The notes beneath the pieces are model-generated. The model saw only the letters and a list, made by a program, of their open reading frames with translations, did no database searches and was not told the origin of the DNA. The position numbers and the translations under genes are program-made. A DNA stretch of 64,000 nucleotides from Hyposmocoma kahamanoa (Eukaryota > Arthropoda > Insecta > Lepidoptera > Cosmopterigidae), in the NCBI RefSeq assembly GCF_003589595.1, contig NW_020655294.1:847159-911158 (forward strand), given 5' to 3'. Numbering within the stretch: the first letter of the stretch is position 1; every line of letters starts with the position of its first letter. Positions 43,690-54,182 of this stretch are shown here, in pieces.

Positions 43690-44068
43690 ATTGATATTCA
43701 ATTATTTTTTGTCAAATTACTCCACTAGTTTGTTATAATTATTAACACAAAGATCGAACATTCACAAAATATTCCTTCGATCCAGCCGCATTCGAGCCGT
43801 CATTATAACTGCCTCCGTGGCCGAACGGTTACCATGCCGGACTGCCACGCAGAGGTCCCAGGTTCGATCTTCGGGCCAGGAGAAATATTTGTATGACCTA
43901 CATTTATTTCTCTCGTGAGTTTGGGTGTAATTTGTGGTTGTCTATGTGTGTGTCCATGGCACCCGCGACACAGGGTTTCCCTAGTGCGGGGCTATGTTGA
44001 GTGTGTGCGTTGTTATTATTGTTATTTTCTAGCAAACCCTGCTAGACATAGCGTCTAAGCTAACTACA
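43690..44068 (-). repeat. SINE family C copy interrupted by SINE B
   Basis: The left part (to about 43803) ends CATTCGAGCCGTC; the right part resumes TTCTAGCAAACCCTGC at about 44026. A complete SINE B lies between them, so SINE B is the younger insertion. Confidence 0.8.
43810..44025 (+). repeat. tRNA-derived SINE family B, copy nested in SINE C
   Basis: Head TGCCTCCGTGGCCGAACGG, a slightly mutated B box (GGTTCGATCTT), full body to GTGTGTGCGTTGTTATTATT. It is very close to 18698-18908. Confidence 0.9.
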
Positions 44069-44079
44069 TTTTTTTTAAT

Positions 44080-45176
44080 AAAAAAACAAGTGCGCATTTG
44101 ACCTCCACCTCACCTGATGGAAAGTGACGATGAGGTCGAGAATGTAGCATGCACACCTAAATAATGCCTATTCACTTCTTGAAACCTTGAAAAGGTCCAA
44201 GTTATAGCGTTCGGGGAACAAGTCTGCAGGCAGGGAATTCCACTCCTTAACAACTCGCCATACAAATGTGGAAGCGAAACGCTTCGTGCGAACCCGGAGA
44301 ATATCCACAACATAGGGATGGAACCCCTGCCCACGTCTAGTCTCCCGATAATGGAAAGGGGAAGGCGGAATCAAATTATGCAACACCATCGCACACTCTC
44401 CGTGATATATCCTCTAGAATACCATAAGCTGGCGGAGTTCAAAGCTCTGCAGCTTCACCTCTACTAATTCCGAGTCACCTATAGTCCTTAGCACGCTTGT
44501 CTATTGAATCCAAAATGGCCAGTTGGTATTTAGCAGAGCCATCCCTTATGTCGCAGCAGTACTCCATACACTACCAGACTTGTGCTTGGTACAGCTGAAG
44601 CAACTGTCCCAGTGTGAAGTAACGCCTCACCTTGGAAAGGATGCTAAGCTTCTTGCCTGCATTTTTGGCCGTGGACTCAATGTATCTGCCGAAGTTCAGA
44701 TTGGACGACAGGTCCATTCCAAGTAGGTGAAAACGGTCGGCTATCGGTATGGATATATCACGAAAAGTCGGAGTCAGGTGAAAGGGACTCCGTTTAGTGG
44801 AGAAAAGACACGCCTGCGTTTTGGTAGCATTAAATTTCACAAGATTGGCATCGCCCCAATTGGTGACTGCCTTAAGTGTCAAATTCAAACGACTACCCAT
44901 GGACTCTCGACAAGACTGGATTTCTTCTCCACTGACCCTTGCATTGGTCAAGTACCTGTCTACAATTGTGGTGTCATCAGCATACCCAAAGGTATCTGGA
45001 ATCAACATATCCTTTATATGCAGCAGAAAGAGTGTTGCCGACAATACAGAACCCTGAGGAACTCCAGACATCTATCACCCGATGTTCGGAAGAGTAGCCT
45101 CCTAAGACCACTCGGATCGAACGTTCACTCAAGAAATCCGAAATCCAATTTGGAAAGGTCAGACAGGACAGGATAA
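44080..45176 (-). pseudogene. LINE ORF2 reverse transcriptase, 5'-truncated and frameshifted
   Basis: Minus strand from 45176: IRVVLGGYSSEHR, a frameshift, then SGVPQGSVLSATLF (RT block with PQGS), FGYADDTTIVDRY (catalytic YADD) near 44985, NLVKFNATKTQACLFSTKRS and HLLGMDLSSNLNF, continuing to about 44571. After another shift come LIPPSPFHYRETRR and a normal end with 3' UTR at 44080-44165. The enzyme would copy LINE RNA at a nicked target. The endonuclease is missing. It belongs to the family at 25905 and 33850 and is Jockey/CR1-like; the clade is not certain. Confidence 0.85.
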
Positions 45177-45189
45177 ATACAATGATTCA

Positions 45190-45370
45190 ACAGTTCCGTG
45201 GCTTAGTTGGCATAGCGTCTGGCACGGTTTGCTAGAAGACGTCGGTTCGAATCCGGCCGGATCGAAGGAATGTTTTCTGAGTATTCGATCTTTGTATTAA
45301 AAATTATAACAAACTAATGGAATAATTTGACAAAAAATAATTGAATGTCAATTCGATAAAAATTGGATCA
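45190..45370 (+). repeat. tRNA-derived SINE family C
   Basis: A box TGGCTTAGTTGG at 45199-45210 and B box GGTTCGAATCC at 45243-45253 are both perfect. The body GGATCGAAGGAATG to GTATTCGATCTTTG follows. It starts only a few bases beyond the LINE end at 45176. Confidence 0.88.
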
Positions 45371-45404
45371 GTCAGAAATAATTAAACTGGTCACTACCAT
45401 AGAC

Positions 45405-45588
45405 TGCCTCCGTGGCCGAACAGTTACCATGCAGGTACGATTCCAGGGCCGGAAGAAATATTTGTATGGCCTACATTTATTTCTCTCGTGAGTTTGGGTG
45501 TAGTTTGTGGTTATCTATGTATGTGTTCATGGCACCCGCGACACAGGGTTTTCCTAACCAGGAGTTATGTGTATGTGCGTTATTCCTC
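45405..45588 (+). repeat. tRNA-derived SINE family B, head-deleted copy
   Basis: It lacks about 26 bp of the head between CATGC and GGTACGATTCC, so its B box is damaged; the body is complete. Confidence 0.85.
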
Positions 45589-46016
45589 TTCTTAGCGTGT
45601 CGACTCTGACGTTTATATTTGTGACAACCAGTACTGTGCGTTATTTATTATTTCTTTCTTATTTATAGATATTCCAGTAGGCAGGAAGCTGAATAATAAT
45701 GTTTAATATATACTTTTTGTTTCATTATGCTTTTAAACCTCTTAAAAATTTTAGTTTTAAAAGGAAGCTTATTATAGAAACGTATGTATACGTTCCTTAA
45801 AGGAATTTGGGACTTTGTGAAGATGACAGCAAGAATTGCTAAGTTATTTTTATTCTTCCTAAATGTTACATCTATTAACGTTATATTTCATAACAATCTA
45901 TTTTAAACCGGTTTAGATGTTAAGTTTTATTTCATGTAATTTAATTCGCAAGGGACACAGTAAAATTATATTTTTTTTCTTTACGTCCTTTCAGTTGTAA
46001 ATATAACTTTTATATT
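45589..46016. other. No gene recognised
   Basis: AT-rich unassigned sequence. Confidence 0.4.
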
Positions 46017-46205
46017 ATAAAAAAAACTGACCTCAAATGTTTCCTTATCGACTTTTTTATTAGAATCACATCTATTTGCCAAGTTTTACTGAAATCGATT
46101 ATCGGAAAATGCGCGAAATCGGACCTTAGTTTACCACCCTTAGAGGTGGAATATTTTCTTTAAATTTAAATAATACCAATACGAAGGTGCAAGGATTTTG
46201 ACGGA
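46017..46205 (+). repeat. Repeat family G, left half
   Basis: AAAAAACTGACCTCAAATG, CATCTATTTGCCAAGTTTTA and CCACCCTTAGAGGTGGAATA match the split copy at 22478-23676. Confidence 0.6.
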
Positions 46206-46294
46206 TATTTTTATGAAAAAAAAAAAGTAATGTTATTGCTTTCTACCGCTATAGCGTTTGTATTGCACTAAAAACTTAAAGTTATTGATTCTTA

Positions 46295-46465
46295 GCTTCG
46301 GCACTAAACTTGTGCTTTCACGCATGTGAGACGTACTGCTGGGTCCCACATGCGTTAACAATAAAAAACATATAAGATGACTTTTACTATTGAAGTTAAC
46401 AAAACGATAGCGCGTTTTAGAGTATAACTAATGCCATCTAGCGGTGGCGCGATGGAACTAATGGC
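46295..46465. repeat. Repeat family I, rearranged copy
   Basis: The CGGCACTAAACTTGTGC...GTGAGACGTACTGCTGGGTC half comes first; the ATGCCATCTAGCGGTGGCGC half follows in inverted orientation. Confidence 0.6.
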
Positions 46466-47501
46466 GTGTTAAAATTGTGATTGTTTCAATATAATTGCAA
46501 TATAATCTCAGTGGTCTTAATGAAACTAAAATGACTAATGGTTTGAAGAAAATTAGCAGATTTGGGGCCTAGTAAGTAAACATCGCTAAAAAATAACAGC
46601 CCTTTTATGTTCCCGTAGTTCTCCGAAGACTGGCAAATATCTCAATCCACATCGCACTAGTGTAGTTGGCTAAGAACCCCTTACACGAACAACTTACATA
46701 ATATAAAAATCTACCCCCTGGCATATTTCTTTCCAAAAACAAACCCCAAACAAGAGCAACTACAACGACATAGTAGTTGATGTGACTATTGCATAATGAA
46801 AGGCTTTAAAACACGAGTGTTTTGATGCCTAATTACGTACAGTTACATAAATTGCTTTATCTGTACACATATTATAAGCTCTCTATAATGAATTCAGCGT
46901 CTTGAATTTGATTCAAAACGGAATCGATACGATCGGGTAGTCTCGAAATCAAATGGGTTTTTGAGCGAGAAGATGAACCTGATTCTTACTATTATCTTTC
47001 TAATTTAGAAATCAGAATAGAAATTAGAAATTCCGATTAGAAATGTCAAAGTTTCCGATCGGCCAGTTGTGAATCGCAATTATCGACTCGCAAGAGACGC
47101 GGTTTCCGATCGAGAGAGAAAATTAAAATCAAGCTGCAGGAATCGCAAATTACGACTGGCGAAATGGCGGCAAATAAAAACTTTTCAAACGCATGTCACA
47201 CAATTTTAGTTTTTATTTCATTCTCGACAAACCAGCGCTAGCCCCAATTATCATATCGTTCGATATCATGTAACGTGTGAAATTTGTCGAAATGGTTTGC
47301 TATTGACATTTCATTTCGAATAAAACTTCATCTCGACCGATATTAGAATTGAAGTCGAAATTTGTTCTAACAAAACAGTTTATTTTTATGCTGGTCGTAA
47401 TTTGTGGTTTTTGGACACATCGTGGAGGGTTTATGACATGTGTGTAGATAAACAATTTAAAAACAACAGAAAAACGATAGTGACATTATTCACAAGATAT
47501 T
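46466..47501. other. Nothing recognised over 1 kb
   Basis: No frame or repeat. CCGATCG-type words recur at 46930-47115, but I see no defined unit. Confidence 0.4.
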
Positions 47502-47509
47502 GGCGTGAA

Positions 47510-47795
47510 CATTGACTTACAATTATATGGACGTCGGGTCCGCGCTAAAAAGTGTCCGAACTTATAGGGCGTTAAAATCGTATACAGAGCGTCATTCACG
47601 CTTTAGTCTTCGTTTGTTCAACTGACAGCGAAGCAAGCAAAATTAGGCAGTACTGCGATGACATTACAATTTAAATTCAACGTTTTAGCTTTTTCATATT
47701 CCTTTACATGTCACTACGTTTAAATAGGTTGACTTGGGACATTTTTTTCGTGGTTTTTGTATTAGACCCGTCGTCCATTTATTTGTAAGTCAATG
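47510..47795 (+). mobile_element. MITE family M2, copy 3, with perfect 8-bp duplication
   Basis: TIRs of 31 bp agree at 28 positions (CATTGACTTACAA core, then ATGGACG and CGGGTC). GGCGTGAA flanks both sides (47502-47509 and 47796-47803). The 286-bp length equals copy 2. This is the cleanest copy for defining the element. Confidence 0.93.
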
Positions 47796-47803
47796 GGCGT
47801 GAA

Positions 47804-48769
47804 CGAAAAATTCACGAGATTCTGTAAGTGGTTCTGTGTATTCAATACAGAACCACCAAATTATTAGTGCAGTCAATAGTGATAAAAATTTCCAATACAC
47901 GTTTTGAACCTCTACTATACGGTACCGTGTGATTTACTGGTACACAATAACTTTTCGGAGCAACGGGACAGTTTCTCAATTGGATGTTCCCCACGAATGA
48001 ACGAACTCTGAAATGGCACAGAATAATAGAGTGTCAGTGCATTTATACTCCGTACAACCATTATTTAACTTTTGACAGCTCGAATTCTAATCAATCAATG
48101 ATATCCTAATGCGTCTCCGATTCGATATTGTTATAACAATTGATTTCATTTATGAAGAAGTTTAAATCGGGAGAGTGAGCGGGTTCAAAAAAAAGATATT
48201 GTCTGATTGAAATCGTGATGTTCCGTTCAACAATTTGTATCCTCAAGAATTAGTCAATAATTAATTTTAATGAGGATTCTGGTGATGATTCTCGTGAAGA
48301 ATCCGACGATTCATTATAATAAAGAATAAAAATTTACTATAATTTCTTTCATTTCATTATAATATATTAGACAGGTACCAAAATGTATCAACTTTTAATT
48401 TTAATTTTTAATTTTTGTTACATAACCTGTTGGCTCGATAAATATTGGAGCTAAAGCTATTTGCAAAAATTGGGGATATGAGTGGCTAGGTGTATTTGCC
48501 TCTTGACCTCTTGCCCTTTGACTCTTGTTTGTCCACGTGCAAGGTCGGGAGCGCGTCATGCTTGATATTTAAGATTTAATTTCAACTCTGTGCCGCTTGC
48601 GATAGGAACGATCCAAGGTCCAAGGTGCCGGGCTTGTTATGCTCTTGGCTGGACCTCGTTTCAGGACTGCAAATAGTGTATTATGTGTGGAGGTTGGGAG
48701 GAAGAAGATTGAAAATTGAAAATAACTAATTTAAAAATGAAATCAGATTTTTGTTGGATTGCGAGTGGC
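47804..48769. other. No gene supported
   Basis: A short acidic frame near 48265-48318 (EDSGDDSREESDDSL) is too short to call. The rest is unassigned. Confidence 0.35.
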
Positions 48770-48975
48770 GTCTCTATTCTATAGGGTCCTGGCAGAATAC
48801 CAGCGTCGCGGGCAGCCGCGTCATTTATACTGAGCCAGCGCCTTTTTCACTGCCATGACTTCCAAGTGTAATATTAGTAGATAAGAATATCATTATTGTT
48901 ATATATAAGTTAATGTCTATATCATGTATCTGATGTCATGGTGGTGAATAAAGCTTTTATCTATCTATCTATCTA
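48770..48975 (+). mobile_element. Retroelement 3' end with TATC tail
   Basis: ATGGTGGTGAATAAAGCTTT precedes a TATC run at 48958-48975, the usual end of a lepidopteran LINE family. The piece has no coding region; GTCGCGGGCAGCCGCGTC upstream may belong to it. Confidence 0.5.
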
Positions 48976-49334
48976 AAGACCACGTCGCTTCACTAAATTT
49001 AAAAAATAAAAAAATCCAGGATGTATTGCATTTTTTGTCCATGATTGTATGTAAATAATTACGCAAATTCGGAGACATGCATATGTCTAAAGTTAAATAA
49101 TATTCAAGTATATTTCATCAACCTATTAATCTCTAACTACAGTCTTTTAGTTGTGTTGTAAAATGTTCTGAGTATGTAATTGAAAGCCAGAACAATTATA
49201 GTCCAAGTGACGTTGGATCCTATATCATAGCGCATTTATGATACAATGGATATTCCTTTAAAGTAATGCAAATAAGAATTTTAGATCACGTAGTTCTTAT
49301 GCAATGTTTAACTTATATAATATGTATCGAGTTC
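48976..49334. other. No gene recognised
   Basis: AT-rich unassigned sequence. Confidence 0.4.
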
Positions 49335-49956
49335 TTAGGTTTTCGCGATTGTTACACATAGGAAATGAAACTATTTTTCCGGATTTAAATCGCGTATATT
49401 TGTTTTTTCAAACAAACCGACGTTTCGGGCCCTTTACAGGTCCCATGGTCACGGTTGACTGAGTTGGTACAGTCTTCAACCAGTTATGTCTAATATTAAT
49501 GCAAACCACCCTATTTTTTCAGTATAGTTACTATAGTTATTAATTAAATACCTTATTTTTAATTTTACAAAGAAAACGTTCCAATTTACGCTACATTAAG
49601 TTTTACAAATTATTTATTGAATGAATTTTTATTAAGTTTAATTTATTATTAATTATTAATAGAAATTAGAATAAACTAAAACATATTAATTAGTACTGCA
49701 GCCTTATGTCTGTTTGAGATTTTTCATTAGAAGAAATGCTGGATCCCAAACTGGTGGTACGGAGAAACCATCTTCCCTGTTGAAATTTGGATATTTTTTA
49801 ATTTCAATGGCCTCTCGCAGCATCCTGGGTGGATAACGGACTTCTTTTGCAAGGACCTGGGGTTTGTCAAACTTCATTGAATATGTAGGTTTATCCATCG
49901 CGTATGTTTGAAAAAACAAATATACGCGATTTAAATCCGGAAAAATAGTTTCATTT
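49335..49956 (-). mobile_element. Penelope-like element, truncated, with inverted 51-bp ends
   Basis: Reading on the minus strand, the last codons of the protein (49919-49704) are followed by a 3' UTR, the CCGTGACCATGGGACCTG...CGAAACGTCGG terminus and TTCGCGAAAA-type end. Bases 49363-49413 and 49906-49956 are exact inverses. Penelope-like retroelements often carry a truncated inverted terminal copy at the 5' side, which explains this. They encode a reverse transcriptase with a GIY-YIG endonuclease; both are missing here. Confidence 0.7.
49704..49919 (-). pseudogene. C-terminal tail of Penelope-like protein
   Basis: The open stretch has no ATG at its edge (first codon TTG inside the inverted repeat). 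RMLREAIEIKKYPNFNRED followed by W.P resembles the conserved end of Penelope-like proteins after the GIY-YIG domain (REAIEI....NFNRED...W). About 60 residues remain of a protein that normally exceeds 600. Confidence 0.6.
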
Positions 49957-49995
49957 TATATAATAATATGGTCATAGAAGCATTGTAGTCAGCCC

Positions 49996-50095
49996 TTTTT
50001 TTATAATGTTAAGTGACGTGACGAAGTCACGCTCTGAGTTGTGACACGCTTACCCATAGTAGTTGTGTAGAGTCTCTCAGAGCTTTCAATCGTAA
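49996..50095 (-). repeat. Family A fragment, diverged
   Basis: TTTTTTTATAATGTTAAGTGAC and GTGACACGCTTACCCATAG followed by CTCAGAGCTTTCAAT keep the family order with deletions. Confidence 0.55.
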
Positions 50096-50740
50096 TGGTG
50101 GGACCACACCAAGGTTAATGTTGAACATCGACTAAATAAGCAGAAAAAGAGTCGAAATAAAGGTCTTACATTCCTGGTAAATCATCAGTGATACATCACA
50201 TATAAATATCAACTCTCGTTTGCACTGAAATATAGACATCGCGAACAACTGACCTGTGTGTACGTCTCCGTATATTCCAAACAAATTTGTATTTATTGTA
50301 ATAAAGATAATATCTCTAACAATGGCATACTGTTCCATTCGATAGTGTGGGGAAAAACAGCAAAACATCTAATTCCAAACAAACGGAATGAAAGTTCATC
50401 GGTTATTAACTACTAAATACATAATTTTGCAATTTTCGTCCATTATAGCAAAGCTCAAGTTATCTGGTCGATTTGAAATGAAACAGTTGACGACACTCGT
50501 CAATAGTTTCGAATTCGGGCGAGCCAATCAGAGCACAGTTGTCAGAGTAATGATATGGCAGAATAGTTTTGAAACAAATTAAATGACATTTCGTCTCTAT
50601 TTCTGGTTATATACTCTATATTGTCGAACAACCTTCATCGCAATTTGAGGCATAAAAATACTGCCTAAAATATCGCTTGAAATAGTGTGGCTACGGTAAG
50701 ATGTAGAGTCTAATGCCAATAAATTATTTGTTAAAATTAT
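50096..50740. other. No gene recognised
   Basis: A 78-codon minus frame at 50132-50368 shows no motif. Confidence 0.4.
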
Positions 50741-50743
50741 CAT

Positions 50744-50751
50744 TATAAAAG
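50744..50751 (+). promoter_or_regulatory. TATA-box-like sequence
   Basis: TATAAAAG is followed by a GC-rich segment (CACCACCCTCGCGCGCGATT) about 10-30 bases downstream. No supported coding sequence follows on the plus strand, so its role is doubtful. Confidence 0.25.
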
Positions 50752-50844
50752 CCTCACCACCCTCGCGCGCGATTCATCCGGGAACTATCCGCGAAGGATG
50801 AGTGTGGATCGTTTGTATTTTTGTTGTTGACGATTAGAACGTGC

Positions 50845-51003
50845 TTAAAATGGCCATGAGTTGGACAAATGAACTATAACCGACAATTTTAGATTGTTAT
50901 ATTGTTTCTTTTTAATAACTTTTTTCTTTATAAAAGCATAATTGTTGTAAATCGCCAAAGCGCAAAGAAGTCCCGCAGCAGCAACAGCAACTTCGGCGTC
51001 CAT
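50845..51003 (-). CDS. Short ORF resembling a Harbinger-transposase N terminus
   Basis: A minus-strand ATG at 51003 opens 52 codons: MDAEVAVAAAGLLCALAI, then a Lys-rich stretch (FIKKKVIKKKQ), then a stop at 50845-50847. An acidic/Ala-rich helix followed by a basic run is a pattern I associate with the start of HARBI1-like transposases, but no catalytic part follows. It could be a first exon, a relic or chance. Confidence 0.25.
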   Translation of the reverse strand: MDAEVAVAAAGLLCALAIYNNYAFIKKKVIKKKQYNNLKLSVIVHLSNSWPF

Positions 51004-51252
51004 CTTCGTCAAGAGCGCGAAGGATACTGTGAGTCAAGCGCGAAGTGTGGAGAGGCCTTTTGACGGAGGTTGAAGCTGCTGCATTATGGTATTTCATGAA
51101 TGTAATTATTTATTATTATACGGATCTTTTTTGTTTGACCGAAGCAAACGCAATACTATTAAAAACAGGTTCAATTTGATACAATTCGAGAAACTAAAGC
51201 GCTTTTTCATTTAACCACTCCACACTTGAATCCGTTCATGCTGCACATTTTT

Positions 51253-51507
51253 AGTAGCAGTACAACTCCTTGTGAAAGGGTTCATCCAGGATAGCACTGC
51301 CATCTTACCTATTTCTGCCGTCAAGCAATAATGTGAGCATAGCATTGATGAAATTTCATGCAGATGAGAATTGTCTATTTATGTCTCATGGTGCCTCAGA
51401 TCTTAGTGATTTAGAGCACTGACTATTACTGCAACTGTTATGGACAGGCGTGTCTACCACCAAGTGGGCGACTTGTTCACCCCGTCACTTAGTCTTATGA
51501 AAAAATA
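51253..51507 (+). repeat. Family A copy with small deletions
   Basis: It starts GTAGCAGTACAACTCCTTG and ends TCACTTAGTCTTATGAAAAAA, and contains TATTTCTGCCGTCAAGCAAT and ACTGTTATGGACAGGCGTGT. Confidence 0.75.
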
Positions 51508-51515
51508 CTAATTAA

Positions 51516-52682
51516 GATTGACCTACCAACAAATAGACATTGGGTTCGCGCTGAAAAGTGTCTGTAGTTATGGTCTATCGCGCAATATCTTTGTTTGTTC
51601 GACTGACAGCGCGGTTGTCAATCATGCAGTACTATATATTAATAACTTATAATAATCACTGCAGTAAAGTGTAAAAAACAGGATTTTGTATCATATTTTC
51701 ATTAAACAAATATATTGTGTTATAGTTATCGTTTAAAAGTGTTATTTTGTGCAGTTGTTTAATATTTAATGTGAATATAAATGAATAGTAAATATAAATT
51801 ACAAAAGCCAATGGTATTATACTTGAGAAAAGCAAACAAAATAATCTTATAGCTACACATTGAATGCGCAACAAATGGAAAGAGACCCATTATGTCAATT
51901 TCAAGAAGCTTTTATAAACTTCTTGGTCATTTTCAATTGTTCGAACCACAAACGATTGAAATGTACAGAACAAAGAAACTAAAGAGTCGCTTTGATTTTG
52001 ATCTTATTTTTAAAATTATTTTTCATTAAACGTTAGCAATAACTAACAAAATATTGTTGTACTCGTTTTACGGCTTGAGATTACCTATCAGAAGTTAGGA
52101 AATACATTGCCCCAAATAACGTTAGGTCCAATTTTCATTATGTCAAATGTATTTTTTTAGGAATATTACAAAACGAAAGCTAATTTTGTCTATGTGAAAA
52201 GTATCAAAATTACTTGAAAGCGTAACAGTTTTATTATAATTCGGTTTTCAGAATTACGGATATTTAGTTTACATTTAGTTGAAATATCGGTACATGTCTT
52301 ATAGTACATGCTTATTTTCACATTTGTAATATTTGCATTCTTTAAGTAAATTTGTACAAAATTCGACATAATAATACATATAAAAATGTATTAATATTTA
52401 CAATAATGGCTGCTCCATTACTCTTGTGTTCAAGTAATTTTCAGTCAAAGCTAAATGTGGTGCATTTTATTAAGTTTTCTGTAGAAGCTTAATATGGTGT
52501 TTTTGGGCCCTTAAACTGTTGCAAGCAAAATTAGGCAGTACTGCAATGACGTTACAATTTAAATTAAATGTTTAATTTTTTAAATTTCGTTACAAATGTC
52601 CCTACGTATGTATAGGTTAACTATGGACATTTTTTCGTGATTTTTGTATTAGACCCGACGTCCATTTGTTGGTAGGTCAATG
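51516..52682 (+). mobile_element. Larger, older relative of MITE M2
   Basis: The left end (ATTGACCTACCAACAAATAG) and right end (CTATTTG-like inverse, CCATTTGTTGGTAGGTCAATG tail) are inverted to each other and related to the M2 TIR. Subterminal blocks match M2 (GTTTGTTCGACTGACAGCG left; GCAAGCAAAATTAGGCAGTA right), but 870 bp of unrelated AT-rich sequence lie between them. Flanks CTAATTAA and CTAAATTA could be a decayed 8-bp duplication. No transposase frame survives. Confidence 0.75.
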
Positions 52683-52869
52683 CTAAATTAACGTCAATGT
52701 GGCCATTACACGCATTAAATGACAAGATAAATCTCTTTGATGTACCAAAAAGACCGCCACCCGAGTGTAATGCCGCAGTGAATGCAGAAGTAAAATTGTA
52801 GTTAATACACCTACGATATTTTAAAACTTAATGTGGCCACAGCATAAAGGTCTAAAAGGCTAATGCGTC

Positions 52870-53005
52870 CCACAATTTGAGACGCAAAGTTGACAAGTCC
52901 TGTGCGCCTGAAGTTTCACCAGCACATTAAAGCTTGGGGGCAAAAATGGGTATAGTGACAGTATTTCCCTGAACGAACTCTTCACAAAGACCTCTACTGC
53001 AAACG
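52870..53005 (-). repeat. Family A fragment
   Basis: GACGCAAAGTTGACAAGTCC, TGAAGTTTCACCAGCAC and CTGAACGAACTCTTCACAAA follow the family order on the minus-strand form. Confidence 0.65.
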
Positions 53006-53730
53006 CGAAAGTTTAAAGCGTATACAATGAAAATTCTACGGGTCGGAAATTGCAAAACATTTGCGGCATCCTGAATTCTTACTGTGTTGCAAACGTCCGC
53101 ACCATGTACCAGTTCAACCGTCCGTTTGTTTGTCAGTTCGTTTACCATACACAAAGAAATTATTGCTATACGCGTCTAGTCTACACTAGACGGTAATTTC
53201 TCTTCTACAAAGCTTGTTTAACGTGCAATTAGTGTTTGTGCCTCCATTAGCCGCTGCGTTACATACTTGCATTGATAAGTTTGTTATAATAACAGCCTCC
53301 CTCAACAGTAATTGGTTTCCATTTTCCTCCTTTTCCTTCCCCCATTGACTTTCTCAATTTCGTCGAAAACTCATAATTGTCTTTGTGTAGGAGCTCCATT
53401 TGTTTGTATTTAATGAGACTTTAGAATCTAATGGTTTTTAAATTAACTTAAACGTGTAACGTAGACAAATAAGTAAGCTATCACAGTTGCAACTTTATGT
53501 AGTATTAAAGATGAGAAAAAAGGGTTTTGTTCAAAGCATCTATAAAAAACTTAAGTCATTGTACTTAAGAGGGCACCGGTCTTCTGGCGCTAATTGATTT
53601 TAGGTATTCCATGCGTTTCGTGTTTACGTGCGTGTGGCGTACGTTTTTAAAGCCATGTGTAGTTGGGCGGAGTGTAGCAGAGAAGAGTCAAATTCAATCT
53701 CTTGGAGAGATCATACGTCATGTTGGCGGT
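53006..53730. other. No gene recognised
   Basis: A 75-codon minus frame at 52927-53154 runs out of the family A fragment and has no motif. Confidence 0.4.
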
Positions 53731-54182
53731 AAATAATCTCAGTACAGAGTACTAAAAAAAAGACCTCAAAAGTACGTGACATTGCGTCTATTCGCTAAGT
53801 TTTTTGAAATATCCTTAAATTCGCCACTTGACACTGGAGATAATAAAAAATCGGTTCTCACCACTCAAAGAATATTGAGAGAAAAACGCCTTGAATTGGA
53901 GAAAAAGCAAAATCAACCATTAAAATAATTGGTCTTTAAGAAAATTTAGGCGCTATTTATAAAAATGAATCTTCATGCGTGAACAGCCACCCTTACAGGT
54001 GGATGATTTCCTTCAAAATGAAATGGGACCACTACGGAAGTACCACCTTTCCAACAAAAAAAAAATCATGAAAATCGGTTCACAAATACCGGAACTATCG
54101 CGTAACATACATACAAAAAAAAAGATAAAAAGAACATACAGTCGAATTGAGAACCTCCTCCTTTTTTGAAGTCGGTTAAAAA
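53731..54182 (+). repeat. Repeat family G, near-complete copy
   Basis: It runs parallel to 30969-31442, including AGAGAAAAACGCCTTGAATT, GAACAGCCACCCTTACAGG and the end TTTTTTGAAGTCGGTTAAAA. Confidence 0.8.

Noticed and set aside
44727..45176. 149-codon plus-strand protein
   Set aside because: It is the opposite-strand shadow of the LINE reverse-transcriptase fragment.
48265..48318. Acidic Ser/Asp-rich transposase or activator segment
   Set aside because: Only about 20 codons are open between stops and nothing flanking supports a gene.
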